Assembly (NCBI RefSeq): GCF_000497045.1
Contig: NW_015961990.1
Span: 434,001-498,000, forward strand
Direction of reading: 5' to 3'
DNA length: 64,000 bases
Source: Kalmanozyma brasiliensis GHG001
Taxonomy: Eukaryota; Basidiomycota; Ustilaginomycetes; Ustilaginales
Position numbers and translations under genes: made by a program. The notes under the pieces are model-generated. The model saw only the letters and a program-made list of their open reading frames with translations, did no database searches and had not been told where the DNA came from. Below, one piece after another: positions 1 to 8,950 of the stretch. Within the stretch, counting starts at the first letter, position 1, and each line of letters starts with the position of its first letter.

Positions 1-2
1 AG

Positions 3-1298
3 CGCAAGGCTGAAGAAGAGGCAGAGCGCAAGAAGAAGGCCGAGGATGAAGCAAAGAAGAAGGCTGCGGACGAGGCTAAGAGGAAAGCCGAAGAACAGGC
101 CAACAAGAAGGCCGAGCAAGAGGCCAAGAGGAAAGCGGAAGAAGAGGCGAGGAAGGAGGCCGATGCCGAGGCAAAGAGAAAGGCCGAGGAGGAGGAGGAG
201 CAGGCAAGGCTTAAGGCCGAAGAAGAGAAGAAGAAGAAGGACGAAGCTGAAGCTGCCCGCCTCAAGGCCGAAGAAGAGGAGCGACTCAAGGCCGAAGCCG
301 AGGCTCAGGAGGCACTTGCAAGGAAGAAAACCGAGGAGAACGCTGCCGAAGCCAAAGCCGAACAAGAAGCTCGCGAAGCTGCATCGAAGAAGAAGGCCAA
401 GGAGGAAGCTGCAGCAGCCAAGGCTGAGGCCGAAGCTCAGCAGGCTGCTAGGAAACAAGCCGAGGAGGAAGCTGCCAGGGCCAAAGCCGAGAACGATGAC
501 CAGGAAGCAGCGTCGAAGAAGCAGGCCGAGGAGGCAGCGGCGGCCAAAGCGGCCAAAACGAAGGCAGACGAGCTCGCGCGATCCGAAGCAGCCGGGAAGC
601 AGGCCCAGGAGGCTGCGAAAACCGTCGCAGATCAACCAGCCGCAGCCGACGCCTCCAAGCACACAGAACAAGAGCCAGGCGCCGTGCCCTCTGAAGCAGC
701 TGCGCCTCAAGCTGTTGCCCAGACCCAAGCCGAAACTCAGGTTGCGGCCGAGCCACAAGGGGCACCCTCAATGCAGATACCAGCTAGCGCTCCTGAGCAA
801 CGCAGCTCGTCTCCAGCACCCAAGAAGTTCAGCCTCGCCGACAAGCTTCGGCAGCGCAAAGAGGAGCGAGATCGAGCTGCGGCGGCAGCAGCCAAGGCGG
901 CCGAGCCGGAGGATACCGCAAGTGCAGCTGATCCAGCAGTCGAGCCGAAGCAAGCACAGTCTGACAGCAAGACGGGTGCTGAAGCAGAGGCATCAAAGCA
1001 GGGAGTGCAGAAGGAGGCGTCGGCTTCACTTTCTGAGGGCACAAAGGCTGAGTCGTCCAAGGAGGGGGTGGAAGAGCCTTCTGTCTCGCAACCTGACGCC
1101 GTCGAGACTGTCAAGGCGGAGGCTGTCGGGGAAGAGGCAGCCGACGAAGGCGAAGCGGACGAAGAAGACGATAAGGCAGCCGATGGGGAGGAGAGCGGAG
1201 GAAACACCCCTGCTACGCCAACAACACCGAACCCGGCAGACGGCAACGGTGGCGGCAGCAGCAAGAAGAAGAAGAAAAACAAGAAGAAGAAGAAGTAG
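3..1298 (+). CDS. Lys/Glu/Ala-rich coiled-coil protein, 3' part only
   Basis: The reading frame is open from base 3 to a TAG at 1296-1298, so the window holds the last ~431 residues of a larger protein whose start lies outside. The first ~200 residues are long charged stretches of K-A-E-E/R-K-A-E type repeats, typical of a single long alpha-helix or coiled coil. Residues ~205-425 are acidic, Ala/Ser/Pro-rich and probably disordered, with one more conserved-looking patch (K-K-F-S-L-A-D-K-L-R-Q-R-K). The C terminus is a polylysine tail (K5-N-K5). I do not recognise the family, and low complexity would make similarity hits unreliable. The polylysine tail could be a nuclear or nucleolar signal or an RNA-binding tail; that is inference. 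The Arg-rich ORF on the same strand in another frame is a compositional shadow. Confidence 0.8.
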   Translation, partial: RKAEEEAERKKKAEDEAKKKAADEAKRKAEEQANKKAEQEAKRKAEEEARKEADAEAKRKAEEEEEQARLKAEEEKKKKDEAEAARLKAEEEERLKAEAEAQEALARKKTEENAAEAKAEQEAREAASKKKAKEEAAAAKAEAEAQQAARKQAEEEAARAKAENDDQEAASKKQAEEAAAAKAAKTKADELARSEAAGKQAQEAAKTVADQPAAADASKHTEQEPGAVPSEAAAPQAVAQTQAETQVAAEPQGAPSMQIPASAPEQRSSSPAPKKFSLADKLRQRKEERDRAAAAAAKAAEPEDTASAADPAVEPKQAQSDSKTGAEAEASKQGVQKEASASLSEGTKAESSKEGVEEPSVSQPDAVETVKAEAVGEEAADEGEADEEDDKAADGEESGGNTPATPTTPNPADGNGGGSSKKKKKNKKKKK

Positions 1299-1622
1299 CG
1301 GCCTGTTCAGGCTCGTTGTAGGCTGTCGATACTCGTTCAGCGCAACACTGATACGGCGTTCTCATACACAAAGCACACGCAGCTCGGACTGAGGAGATTT
1401 GAGGAAGAAAGAAAAGAGTGTCGTGGTATTGCAAAGAAGCCCCTTTTGGGAGGCAAAGATGGTGAATACGAACTTTGAACAATGACAGAGGAGCGGACGG
1501 CGCACAATGAAGACGTGCCCTTTCCTCCGTCACCTGATCGCATCCTTTTGTAGTCAACGAACGACACGAAAACCTTCCTCGGCGCGCATGTTGCAGCTGG
1601 AGGAGCGGCAAAGGATGCACGT
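1299..1622. other. Convergent intergenic region
   Basis: This 324-base stretch lies between two convergent genes and presumably holds both 3' UTRs. I see no further gene or structured RNA in it. Confidence 0.5.
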
Positions 1623-1991
1623 TTAGTTGGAGGAGAGGATGGTGACCTCGACCTCCACACCGGGCTCAAGCGAGATCGAGGTGATCTGCTTGACGATCTC
1701 GGAGGGCGAGTGGAGGTCGATGAGGCGCTTGTGGATGCGCATCTCGAAGTGGTCCCAGGTCTTGGAGCCCTCACCGCAGGGGGACTTGCGGGTGGTGTGG
1801 GTGAGCACCTTGGTGGGCAGACGGACGGGGCCCTTGACACGGAGCTGCTTGTCCTTGGATCGGTTCACCAGGTCGGAGCAGACCTTCTCGAGGTTCTTGA
1901 CATTGCGCGAAGTGAGGGTGATGCGGATCTTGTGGATCTTGGCAGCAGGGGCCGAAGCATCCACATCCTTGTCCTTGGCGACGTAGCTCAT
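1623..1991 (-). CDS. RPS20: 40S ribosomal protein uS10 (S20)
   Basis: The 122-residue product matches eukaryotic uS10 over its whole length. Characteristic stretches are [34 protein letters not shown] and the family C terminus with P-G-V-E-V-E-V-T. The protein is a component of the 40S subunit head. The frame stays open upstream to a Met at 2051, but the Met at 1991 (M-S-Y-V-A) gives the normal family length and is chosen. No intron is needed in the coding part. It is divergent from SWP1, separated by 463 bases that probably hold both promoters. Confidence 0.96.
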   Translation of the reverse strand: MSYVAKDKDVDASAPAAKIHKIRITLTSRNVKNLEKVCSDLVNRSKDKQLRVKGPVRLPTKVLTHTTRKSPCGEGSKTWDHFEMRIHKRLIDLHSPSEIVKQITSISLEPGVEVEVTILSSN

Positions 1992-2454
1992 CTTGGAATA
2001 GTGTTGAAAGGGTTGAGAGTTGTGGGAAAAGATGATACCAGCGGTGACCAAGGTATACTAGAAAAGAGTAGTATGAGGAGAAGAAGAAAGGTGGAAGCGA
2101 GCAGCAGCGCAAGAACAAAACCTGAAATTTTGTCGGTGCCGAAGAGCAGACGCGTTCAGCAGCCAATCAGAATGCGAACTTGCCGCAGCAACATAGCCCA
2201 ATCGGGTTTTGATATCGGGACCCTGAGGCGAGGCATAAAGGATGGCGTAACATCTCGCCCAATATTCAACGGCGCGACTAAGCACGCCCGTTTTAGAAGA
2301 CGGCAGCTGGCCTTGGTTGCTTCCACCTGGCTTGCTGCCGCCGCTTCCGTGCACGCGCCATCGCCAGACTCAACCACGACAATTCTTCTCACGGTCTTCC
2401 ATCAACACACACTTCTCTCATCTCGGGATTCTACCGCTACGGAGACATCACAAG
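1992..2454. promoter_or_regulatory. Shared divergent promoter region uS10/SWP1
   Basis: These 463 bases lie between two divergent start codons. The stretch just upstream of uS10 is pyrimidine-rich when read on its strand, as is common for ribosomal-protein leaders. No clear TATA box is seen and no other gene. Confidence 0.4.
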
Positions 2455-3544
2455 ATGCGATCGATACTGTTCCTCGCGTCCTCCTTGCTGCTGGCACTGC
2501 TGCTCGTCATCCAGGCGAACGCAGCACTTTCGCAACCCAAGCTGAGCTACGTGCTCAAGTCGGCCAAGCTCGCCCTCTCGACGGTTGACGGGTCGTCTCG
2601 TCTCTCAAAGGAGTTCTCGACACATCCTGACTACTCGAAGAACACGGCGCCCTTTGACACCGCCAACCCAACGCAGCTGGAGAACGATGATGTGATCAGG
2701 TTCACCTTCAGCCTCGGGGTGGAAGACGCGAATGGAAAGAAGGTCGGCAGTCAGGATGGACCTGCGCTTGGCAAGGAGCACGTGCCTCATCAATCTTTCA
2801 TCGTACTCGCTTTGAACAATGGTGAGGAGGCTTCACATGCTTGGCCCGTCGTCGTCAAGCCCAGCACTGGCAAGGTCTCGTGGAACTTGGTAAGTCTAAG
2901 GCACTTTGAGGCGCTCTTTGACTCGGAACTCGCATACTGACGATTGCTACTTCATCTTACTTTGCTTGACACAGAGGATGGACAGAATTCCAGCGACGCT
3001 CCTTCGAGCACAATCGCCATTGACGCTCTCGCTGCTCATCGCCAACTTCCCCTCGAACTCGGCTTCTGAAGGCGCCTACGCGCCGCTCTCGCTGCCTCTT
3101 GTCTCGCTCAGTCCACCATCTAGTCTGGTCGATGCCGCTCTCGCATCGACTTCTTCCTCGTTGTCGGCTCGAGAGAAGGCGGAGATCGAACAAGGCTTCC
3201 ACGGTCTGCCCGAGCACAGGCACACGTTCGGCATTCCACCTACCGAGACAATGCCGAGCACCAAGGTCAGCGGCCTCGCCTCGCTCGTCACTGCAGTCGT
3301 GCCGTGGGTGTTCCTGGTGGGCGCACTGGGCATCGTCAAGCCCGACATCCAGTCGCCATCGTCGAAAGCGCTGGTGCTGTTCGCTGCGCTGGCGGGTCTG
3401 GAGGGTCTGGCTGTAAGGTACTGGATCGGATTGACGCTCTTTCAGATGCTGCCACTGCTGTTGGGCGCGGGTCTTTTCACCATTGTTGTCGGTAGGAGCG
3501 CGCTGGTGGAGCTGAGGAAGAAGCGTCTTGCAGTGTCGTCATAG
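2455..3544 (+). CDS. SWP1: Oligosaccharyltransferase subunit ribophorin II/Swp1
   Basis: Two exons, 2455-2889 and 2975-3544, encode 334 residues. The 85-nt intron starts GTAAGT and ends ACACAG, phase 0. The product begins with a strong signal peptide (M-R-S-I-L-F, then a Leu-rich core ending A-N-A). A luminal beta-sandwich-like region follows, then a C-terminal membrane part with three hydrophobic segments (roughly residues 235-320) and a basic tail. The intron joins S-W-N-L to R-M-D-R. This layout and the motifs H-Q-S-F-I-V-L and H-T-F-G-I-P-P match Swp1/ribophorin II, a non-catalytic subunit of the ER complex that transfers N-glycans to nascent proteins. The upstream Met at 2317 is in the leader and is rejected because it would hide the signal peptide. 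Confidence 0.9.
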
Positions 3545-4288
3545 AGGGCCGGACAAGATGGTGGTCACGCCGGACTCGGCAAGGAGAACGCCCGGAACGT
3601 CCCTCCTTTGTAGCTGCTCTTTGCTGTGCAACTCTCTCGGATGGACATTCATCAGATTCCATAGCATCAACGAACCTGTCTGTACCTCTTGCGTCCGGCA
3701 CTGAGCCAGCCTACCTTGTCGGCTGCTCGGCATCATCGAGCTTGATGTGATGGCATAGGAAGTCAGTCGCTCTGTGAACCTGCGCATGCGTTTTGCGCTG
3801 ACGCGGAATTTGTCGAGACCAACACTTTTGGGCGGCGCTGCTTGGACCCTGTCTCGGCACTTGCAGGTGCGTGACGCTTGCTTTTGAGACACCAACACCT
3901 ACATCCTCTAGCTTCATCACCTTCGTCACACTCAAAGCTGATCCGGTCGATCACAACCACCTGGCCTGGTGCGCGTCCTGACTCCGTCCCTTCTCGCGGC
4001 AGCGTCCCGACAAAGGACAAAGTGCTGACCAAGCACAGCTAACGAATCAGCTTTGAATGTCACTCAGCTAATCCAGCACATCTGGTGCCAGCACGGCTCA
4101 GCCTCGCCCAACAGTGCAGACTATTACGCCAGTAGCTGCGAGCGAAGCTCACTCTATCCCTACACGATCTTGGCAATGCTCAGGTGATGCCTCATGTCTC
4201 GCCAGTCGATGCAGAAAGCAGCGAGACTGACGAGCAAGTCGAGCCGACCGTCATCACGTCTCACTAAGTCGATTCCTATCCCGCCACC
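3545..4288. other. Intergenic region
   Basis: These 744 bases separate SWP1 from the BTB gene on the same strand and presumably include the 3' UTR of one and the promoter and leader of the other. The minus-strand ORFs here have no recognisable protein features. Nothing else is seen. Confidence 0.4.
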
Positions 4289-7200
4289 ATGTCTGCTAGT
4301 GTAGCATCAAGGACTCCCCAATCTGGAGCAGCTGCTCCTATGCGTCCTGTCCCCTCAAGAGGCGCTTCAGTTCGTGCCCACGGCTCCGATGTCACGGCAC
4401 ACGCGCAAGCAGGACCTTCGAAAGGCCTTCTGACTCTCAACTCAAACGGGACCAAACACAATGACCCAGTCCGCGCTGCTCAGGAAGAGGCAACGAAAGT
4501 CTGGAAGGCGGATATGCGCAGACTTCTCGATCGCGCCGAGGAGCGCTTCGCGGATGTCTGCTGGACGACCGCAACCACAAACACGCAAGACCATCGCGAC
4601 GAGTGGTCTCCCAAGCCGGGGGACGAAGACCGGACCAGCTTGCAAACAGCACAGCATGCATTGATACCCACGTTACGACCAACACAAACCGCATCGATAC
4701 CCACCACTTCCACGAGTCAAGATACCCTCATATGGGCTCACAAGGCTATTCTATACGCACGCGCTCCCAACACTTTCCACGCTCGCTTCTTGAAGATGCG
4801 CTCACCTGCCCATCAGCTTCAGCATATTGGCTCGACTGCAAGCCTTGCTTCTCTGCCGTTGCATCGGAGCGGATCGCAGCTATCACTGGCTTCCGATCTT
4901 TCCCGCTCCAACAACACGGACCCTTCGGCTTCGAATGCGAATACGTTGACAACACGTGGGGGGATAGTAGCCAAAGCGCGCCAGTCGATTAGGGGCACCG
5001 CACCGCCCAGCAGCTTTTCCATGAAGAAGCCCTCTTTGCGCAAGCCGATCTCCCGTTCCAGCATCTCCAGGCCTCTGCGAAAGGGTTCGATTGACGAAGC
5101 TAACTCCATCGCCTCCGGCTTTGCCACCAGCGACAGTGAGGGCGAAGGCGATCCAACATATAGTCTGCGCGCCTCTCGCTTGATCAACACTCGTTCGAAT
5201 GATCCGAAACCCCACGCAGCTTCGTTGACATCGTCTTCGAAAATACCTCAGGAGTCTTCGTCCGCATTGTCTTCAAATCACCCGACTCGCAAACCGTCGT
5301 TCGCCTCGGTCACCTCGGCAGCCGATTCACAGTTCACGGACGCACCCACAGTCGTCAGCGACGCCAGCACCTTGCGTGCTCCGATCAGTCTCGGAGATGT
5401 CAGCCAAGCCTTCTTCGAGGCGACGCTTCAGTACCTGTACACTGGCGAAGAGGCGATGGTCGATGCATTCGAGTTCCTCTTTGAGAATCGCCTCGCCTCT
5501 GACTCAGAGGTCACTGCCGAGCAGAAGCTGGATAAGCTTCGGACAGACCTCACCTTCATGTGGCGCAGCAAACTCTACTCGGACGTCAAGATCGTGCTTG
5601 CCGAAGACGACGATGATGACGACAGCGATGACTTGGTCAAAGCAGGGCTCGGCAATGGCAGAAAGGGCCGTGATACGTTGAACAAGATGATGGACATTCC
5701 CGATGCCAACATGTCCGTCTTATCACTGGCTCCAACGCTTGATACCGAAAGATGCGACAATTCAGACAACGAAGACGACGACCTAACTTCCTTCTCGACG
5801 CATCGCATGATCCTCGCATCTCGGTCGCAGTACTTCGCCTCGATGCTGCTTTCGCCATACGCAGACTCGCGGGCGCCAGTATTGCACCTACCATCCCCAC
5901 CATTTACGCCAGCCTCGCTTCACTTTACGCTTGGCTTCCTCTACACCGGCACGCTCTTCTTCTCGAATCGCACCTTCGACCTTTCGACCGCCTTCTCGCT
6001 GTGGCGCGCTGGTGCCTACCTGCAAATCGAAACGCTACAAGCGCTTGTCGTCGCCCTCATCGACCGCGAATTCTGCCACGGCTTCCACTGTTCGCCGCCC
6101 TGCCGCAAATGTGCCAAGCGAGTCCCTCGTACGCTTTCATTTGCCACGAGCCCCGACGTCAGTGAACGATCCTTACAGGAGCCGGCCATTGCTGCTGTCT
6201 CTGGGGTCCACTTCGGCATGTACTGGGCCAAAGAGGTCGGCAGCCTCGACTCGGTGCTTCAGGACCGTATCGTCGACTCCATCACCGATTGCCTTCGAGA
6301 CGAGCCGACTTTGGTAGTGTCCGTTTTGCGGCAGCTCTCGATCGTCGGCCAGCGCATCGACACCGAACGATCGAGCCGATGGGTTGAGTCGCTTCGCGTG
6401 ATGGCAGAGACGGTCGAGAGCCGACTGATGCGCATCCTGCACAGCGATCTCGAAAAGATCGTGCAGAGTCAGGCTTTTTCGGACTTGCTGGATGGTGTTG
6501 GCTCACTCGGAGACGTGCTCGAGAAGTTCCTCGTGATGCTAATCGACGGGCTCACAGAAGCTCGAGCTGCAGATATCTATCAACTTCTCGTCGGGCAGGT
6601 TCTGCTGCGCGATCAGGGATTCGAGGTGGGTCAATCGCGACAGGCAGTCGAGACGGCCCGCGCCAGCATCTTGCGCTACCTCAAGAAACGCTGGATCAAC
6701 GTTCGCGCGCTCGCAGGCTTCAACAAGCTCGAAAAGTGGTGTCTCAAAGAGCTAGCCGACGAGCTCGACGTCACCACAGCTGATCTGGTCTTGACAGAAG
6801 GACCGTCGCCTGCGAAGCTTGGACTGCCGCCCTCCCGGCTGATGGCTACACGACGGACCAGCTCGCTTGCTGGCAGCATCGGAGCAAATGGTGCGGTTGG
6901 TGCTAGCCTGGCCGCGGCAAGAAGCAGCATGGGTGCAAGATCATCGCTCAGTGGCGCGGCGGCAGCTGCGAGTCGGATGCGGACGGCATCTGCAGCTTCC
7001 ACAGCGTCTTCCCTGACGAGAACCGCATCACCGGCGAGAGACTCGTTGCGAGACGACGGCGAACGAGAAGCCGGACCGATACACATGCGAGCGGCTGTGC
7101 TTAATCGCAATGCTGCTCGAACGTCGGTAGCAAATGGACACAGATCTTTGTCAACAGCATCGACTGCCTCGACGACGTCGCCTGCTACACGTCCGAGCTC

Positions 7201-8668
7201 ACGATCAGTCGCTACTGCTTCACTGACGCCGGCGACGAGAGCCAAGACAAGCCACTCTCCTGCCTCCAAGAATGGGAAAGCGACGAACGTGCATGCAGCA
7301 GCTACCGCGGAGGGCATCAACGGAACAGGCGTAAAGATCAATAGTCCCTCACCCGTCGCTGTGAGCAAGGAGCAAAGAGCTCGCACGCCCAGCAGTGCCA
7401 GTACAGCCACCCTCGCAAATGGCAAGGCCGTCAGACCCGCGCCTGCCGAAGTCGCTGCGCCACGAGTCAAAGCTGCCAGCGTCAGCACGAGGGCCACCAC
7501 GTCAAGCAAAGCAGACAGATCGCCAACGCCGAAATCCTCAACAGTCAGAACGCCCTCTGCAGAGACGGACCAGACACCGACCAAGACGATCCGCAACGTC
7601 CGCTCCGCTGCCTCTCTCTCGTCGCGCACCAGCACGAACGCAAGCAAGCCCGCCGCATCCTCGCTTGACACCAAGCCAACGAAACCGCCTGTGCTCGGCC
7701 ACAAATCTTCCTTCCTGCGCGCAACACCCGGTCCCGGTGGCACCTTCTCCCTGTCGACCACCGATTCGGGGTACGGTCTGCGGCCTAGAACCGTCAGCAA
7801 TGCTTCTGCCCCTAAGAAGACCGCCGCTGCGACCACCGCATCGGATAGCGATCGAGCGCGGTCAGTCACGCCAACCAAGCCGACCGCTCGCAGGACCTCG
7901 TCCACCTCTTCTTCGCCGAAGAGTAGCAAGACGATGAGCGTCGCCGAGGCCATGCCAGCCGATGCGCTCACCAACGTCCAAAGGGCACGACAGGCATCTT
8001 CATCGCACGGTGTGCGCAAGAGTGAGTCTGTCAAAACGATCGTGCTTCATTCCCCTACACGGCAGACGGTAGATCTGGTCCCCTCGCGCACTCGTGAGAC
8101 GGTGACAGTGGACGGTGGGATCAGCCTCATCGTGGGCATTCCGTGCATCGTCGCGCTCAACTTCAAGAGTCCTTCTGCGCCAGGCGCGGGTGTTGGGGGG
8201 AGGAAGAGTCTCCCCGCGCCTCAACAGCGCAAAGCGGGTGCAGCAACAGCCGCACGCAGCGCGAGCAGCACCACCGGCGGAGCGGGGGCGACGCGCAAGT
8301 TCCGCGCTCAAGTTCGCTATCTGGGCCTTGTCGCTGGTCATCCGGGTGTGTGGGTGGGTGTCACGCTGCATCTGCCGCCTCACCTCGTCGCAGCGATCAC
8401 GCCGCCGCCGCTCAAGCTCCGCAATGGTGGCTTTCAGGGTACGCAATACTACCGCCTCGATGAACAAGCCGGAAGGGAGGCAGTGGAGGCACAAGAGAGG
8501 ATGGACAGGCGCAGGGAGGTGTGGGAGCGTGTATCGCCCAACATGCCGTTCCCGACGCCAATCGAGCGACGATCGGGAGAAGAGAAGGCAAAGGGGAAGG
8601 CGGAGCCGGGGCCAGGTCCGGTAGAGCTCTTCGTGCGCCCGTCCGAGATCGTGTGGGTCGTTCAATGA
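4289..8668 (+). CDS. BTB/POZ protein with CAP-Gly-like C terminus
   Basis: A single 1459-residue ORF. A BTB-like half-domain (residues ~145-170, W-A-H-K-A-I-L) is separated by ~200 Ser-rich disordered residues from its apparent second half (~368-402, A-T-L-Q-Y-L-Y-T-G). A second BTB fold follows at ~424-590 (S-D-V-K-I-V-L, H-R-M-I-L-A-S-R-S, L-G-F-L-Y-T-G), interrupted by an acidic loop with six Asp in a row. Residues ~850-1320 are Ser/Thr/Ala-rich and low complexity. The last ~120 residues resemble a CAP-Gly domain (V-R-Y-L-G, G-V-W-V-G-V, F-V-R-P-S-E-I), but the GKNDG groove that binds EEY/F tails is replaced. Family knowledge suggests a scaffold or Cul3 adaptor with possible microtubule-tip contacts; the actual role is unknown. 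No intron is needed. Confidence 0.85.
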   Translation: MSASVASRTPQSGAAAPMRPVPSRGASVRAHGSDVTAHAQAGPSKGLLTLNSNGTKHNDPVRAAQEEATKVWKADMRRLLDRAEERFADVCWTTATTNTQDHRDEWSPKPGDEDRTSLQTAQHALIPTLRPTQTASIPTTSTSQDTLIWAHKAILYARAPNTFHARFLKMRSPAHQLQHIGSTASLASLPLHRSGSQLSLASDLSRSNNTDPSASNANTLTTRGGIVAKARQSIRGTAPPSSFSMKKPSLRKPISRSSISRPLRKGSIDEANSIASGFATSDSEGEGDPTYSLRASRLINTRSNDPKPHAASLTSSSKIPQESSSALSSNHPTRKPSFASVTSAADSQFTDAPTVVSDASTLRAPISLGDVSQAFFEATLQYLYTGEEAMVDAFEFLFENRLASDSEVTAEQKLDKLRTDLTFMWRSKLYSDVKIVLAEDDDDDDSDDLVKAGLGNGRKGRDTLNKMMDIPDANMSVLSLAPTLDTERCDNSDNEDDDLTSFSTHRMILASRSQYFASMLLSPYADSRAPVLHLPSPPFTPASLHFTLGFLYTGTLFFSNRTFDLSTAFSLWRAGAYLQIETLQALVVALIDREFCHGFHCSPPCRKCAKRVPRTLSFATSPDVSERSLQEPAIAAVSGVHFGMYWAKEVGSLDSVLQDRIVDSITDCLRDEPTLVVSVLRQLSIVGQRIDTERSSRWVESLRVMAETVESRLMRILHSDLEKIVQSQAFSDLLDGVGSLGDVLEKFLVMLIDGLTEARAADIYQLLVGQVLLRDQGFEVGQSRQAVETARASILRYLKKRWINVRALAGFNKLEKWCLKELADELDVTTADLVLTEGPSPAKLGLPPSRLMATRRTSSLAGSIGANGAVGASLAAARSSMGARSSLSGAAAAASRMRTASAASTASSLTRTASPARDSLRDDGEREAGPIHMRAAVLNRNAARTSVANGHRSLSTASTASTTSPATRPSSRSVATASLTPATRAKTSHSPASKNGKATNVHAAATAEGINGTGVKINSPSPVAVSKEQRARTPSSASTATLANGKAVRPAPAEVAAPRVKAASVSTRATTSSKADRSPTPKSSTVRTPSAETDQTPTKTIRNVRSAASLSSRTSTNASKPAASSLDTKPTKPPVLGHKSSFLRATPGPGGTFSLSTTDSGYGLRPRTVSNASAPKKTAAATTASDSDRARSVTPTKPTARRTSSTSSSPKSSKTMSVAEAMPADALTNVQRARQASSSHGVRKSESVKTIVLHSPTRQTVDLVPSRTRETVTVDGGISLIVGIPCIVALNFKSPSAPGAGVGGRKSLPAPQQRKAGAATAARSASSTTGGAGATRKFRAQVRYLGLVAGHPGVWVGVTLHLPPHLVAAITPPPLKLRNGGFQGTQYYRLDEQAGREAVEAQERMDRRREVWERVSPNMPFPTPIERRSGEEKAKGKAEPGPGPVELFVRPSEIVWVVQ

Positions 8669-8950
8669 CCCCTTGCGCTGCTCATCGCTCCGACCCACAA
8701 CTCACTACGCTCTCCCTGAGCTTTGACTTTGCACAACCGGCTTCACACGATGCGACACAAGCACTGCATCAAACATCAAACGAAACTGAATGAGCAAGAC
8801 TTCTGAAGCATATGCGGGAATGTGGAATGATCCGGGAAAACATGAAGCATGATGAAGCAATGATAGCGAACCTCTGATGTGTAAAAGTAGCTGAAACGTA
8901 TAAAGATGTGTGATAGAAACCGAAATGTTCGTTACGAAACCCTCCTTCGT

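Noticed and set aside
46..1392. 448-codon Arg-rich ORF on the + strand over the first gene
   Set aside because: It is a frame shadow of the K/E/A-rich coding repeats; the Lys/Glu/Ala frame is open from the window edge and has coherent composition.
6676..8034. 452-codon ORF antisense to the BTB gene
   Set aside because: High GC with few stop codons on the opposite strand of low-complexity coding DNA; no domain or promoter.
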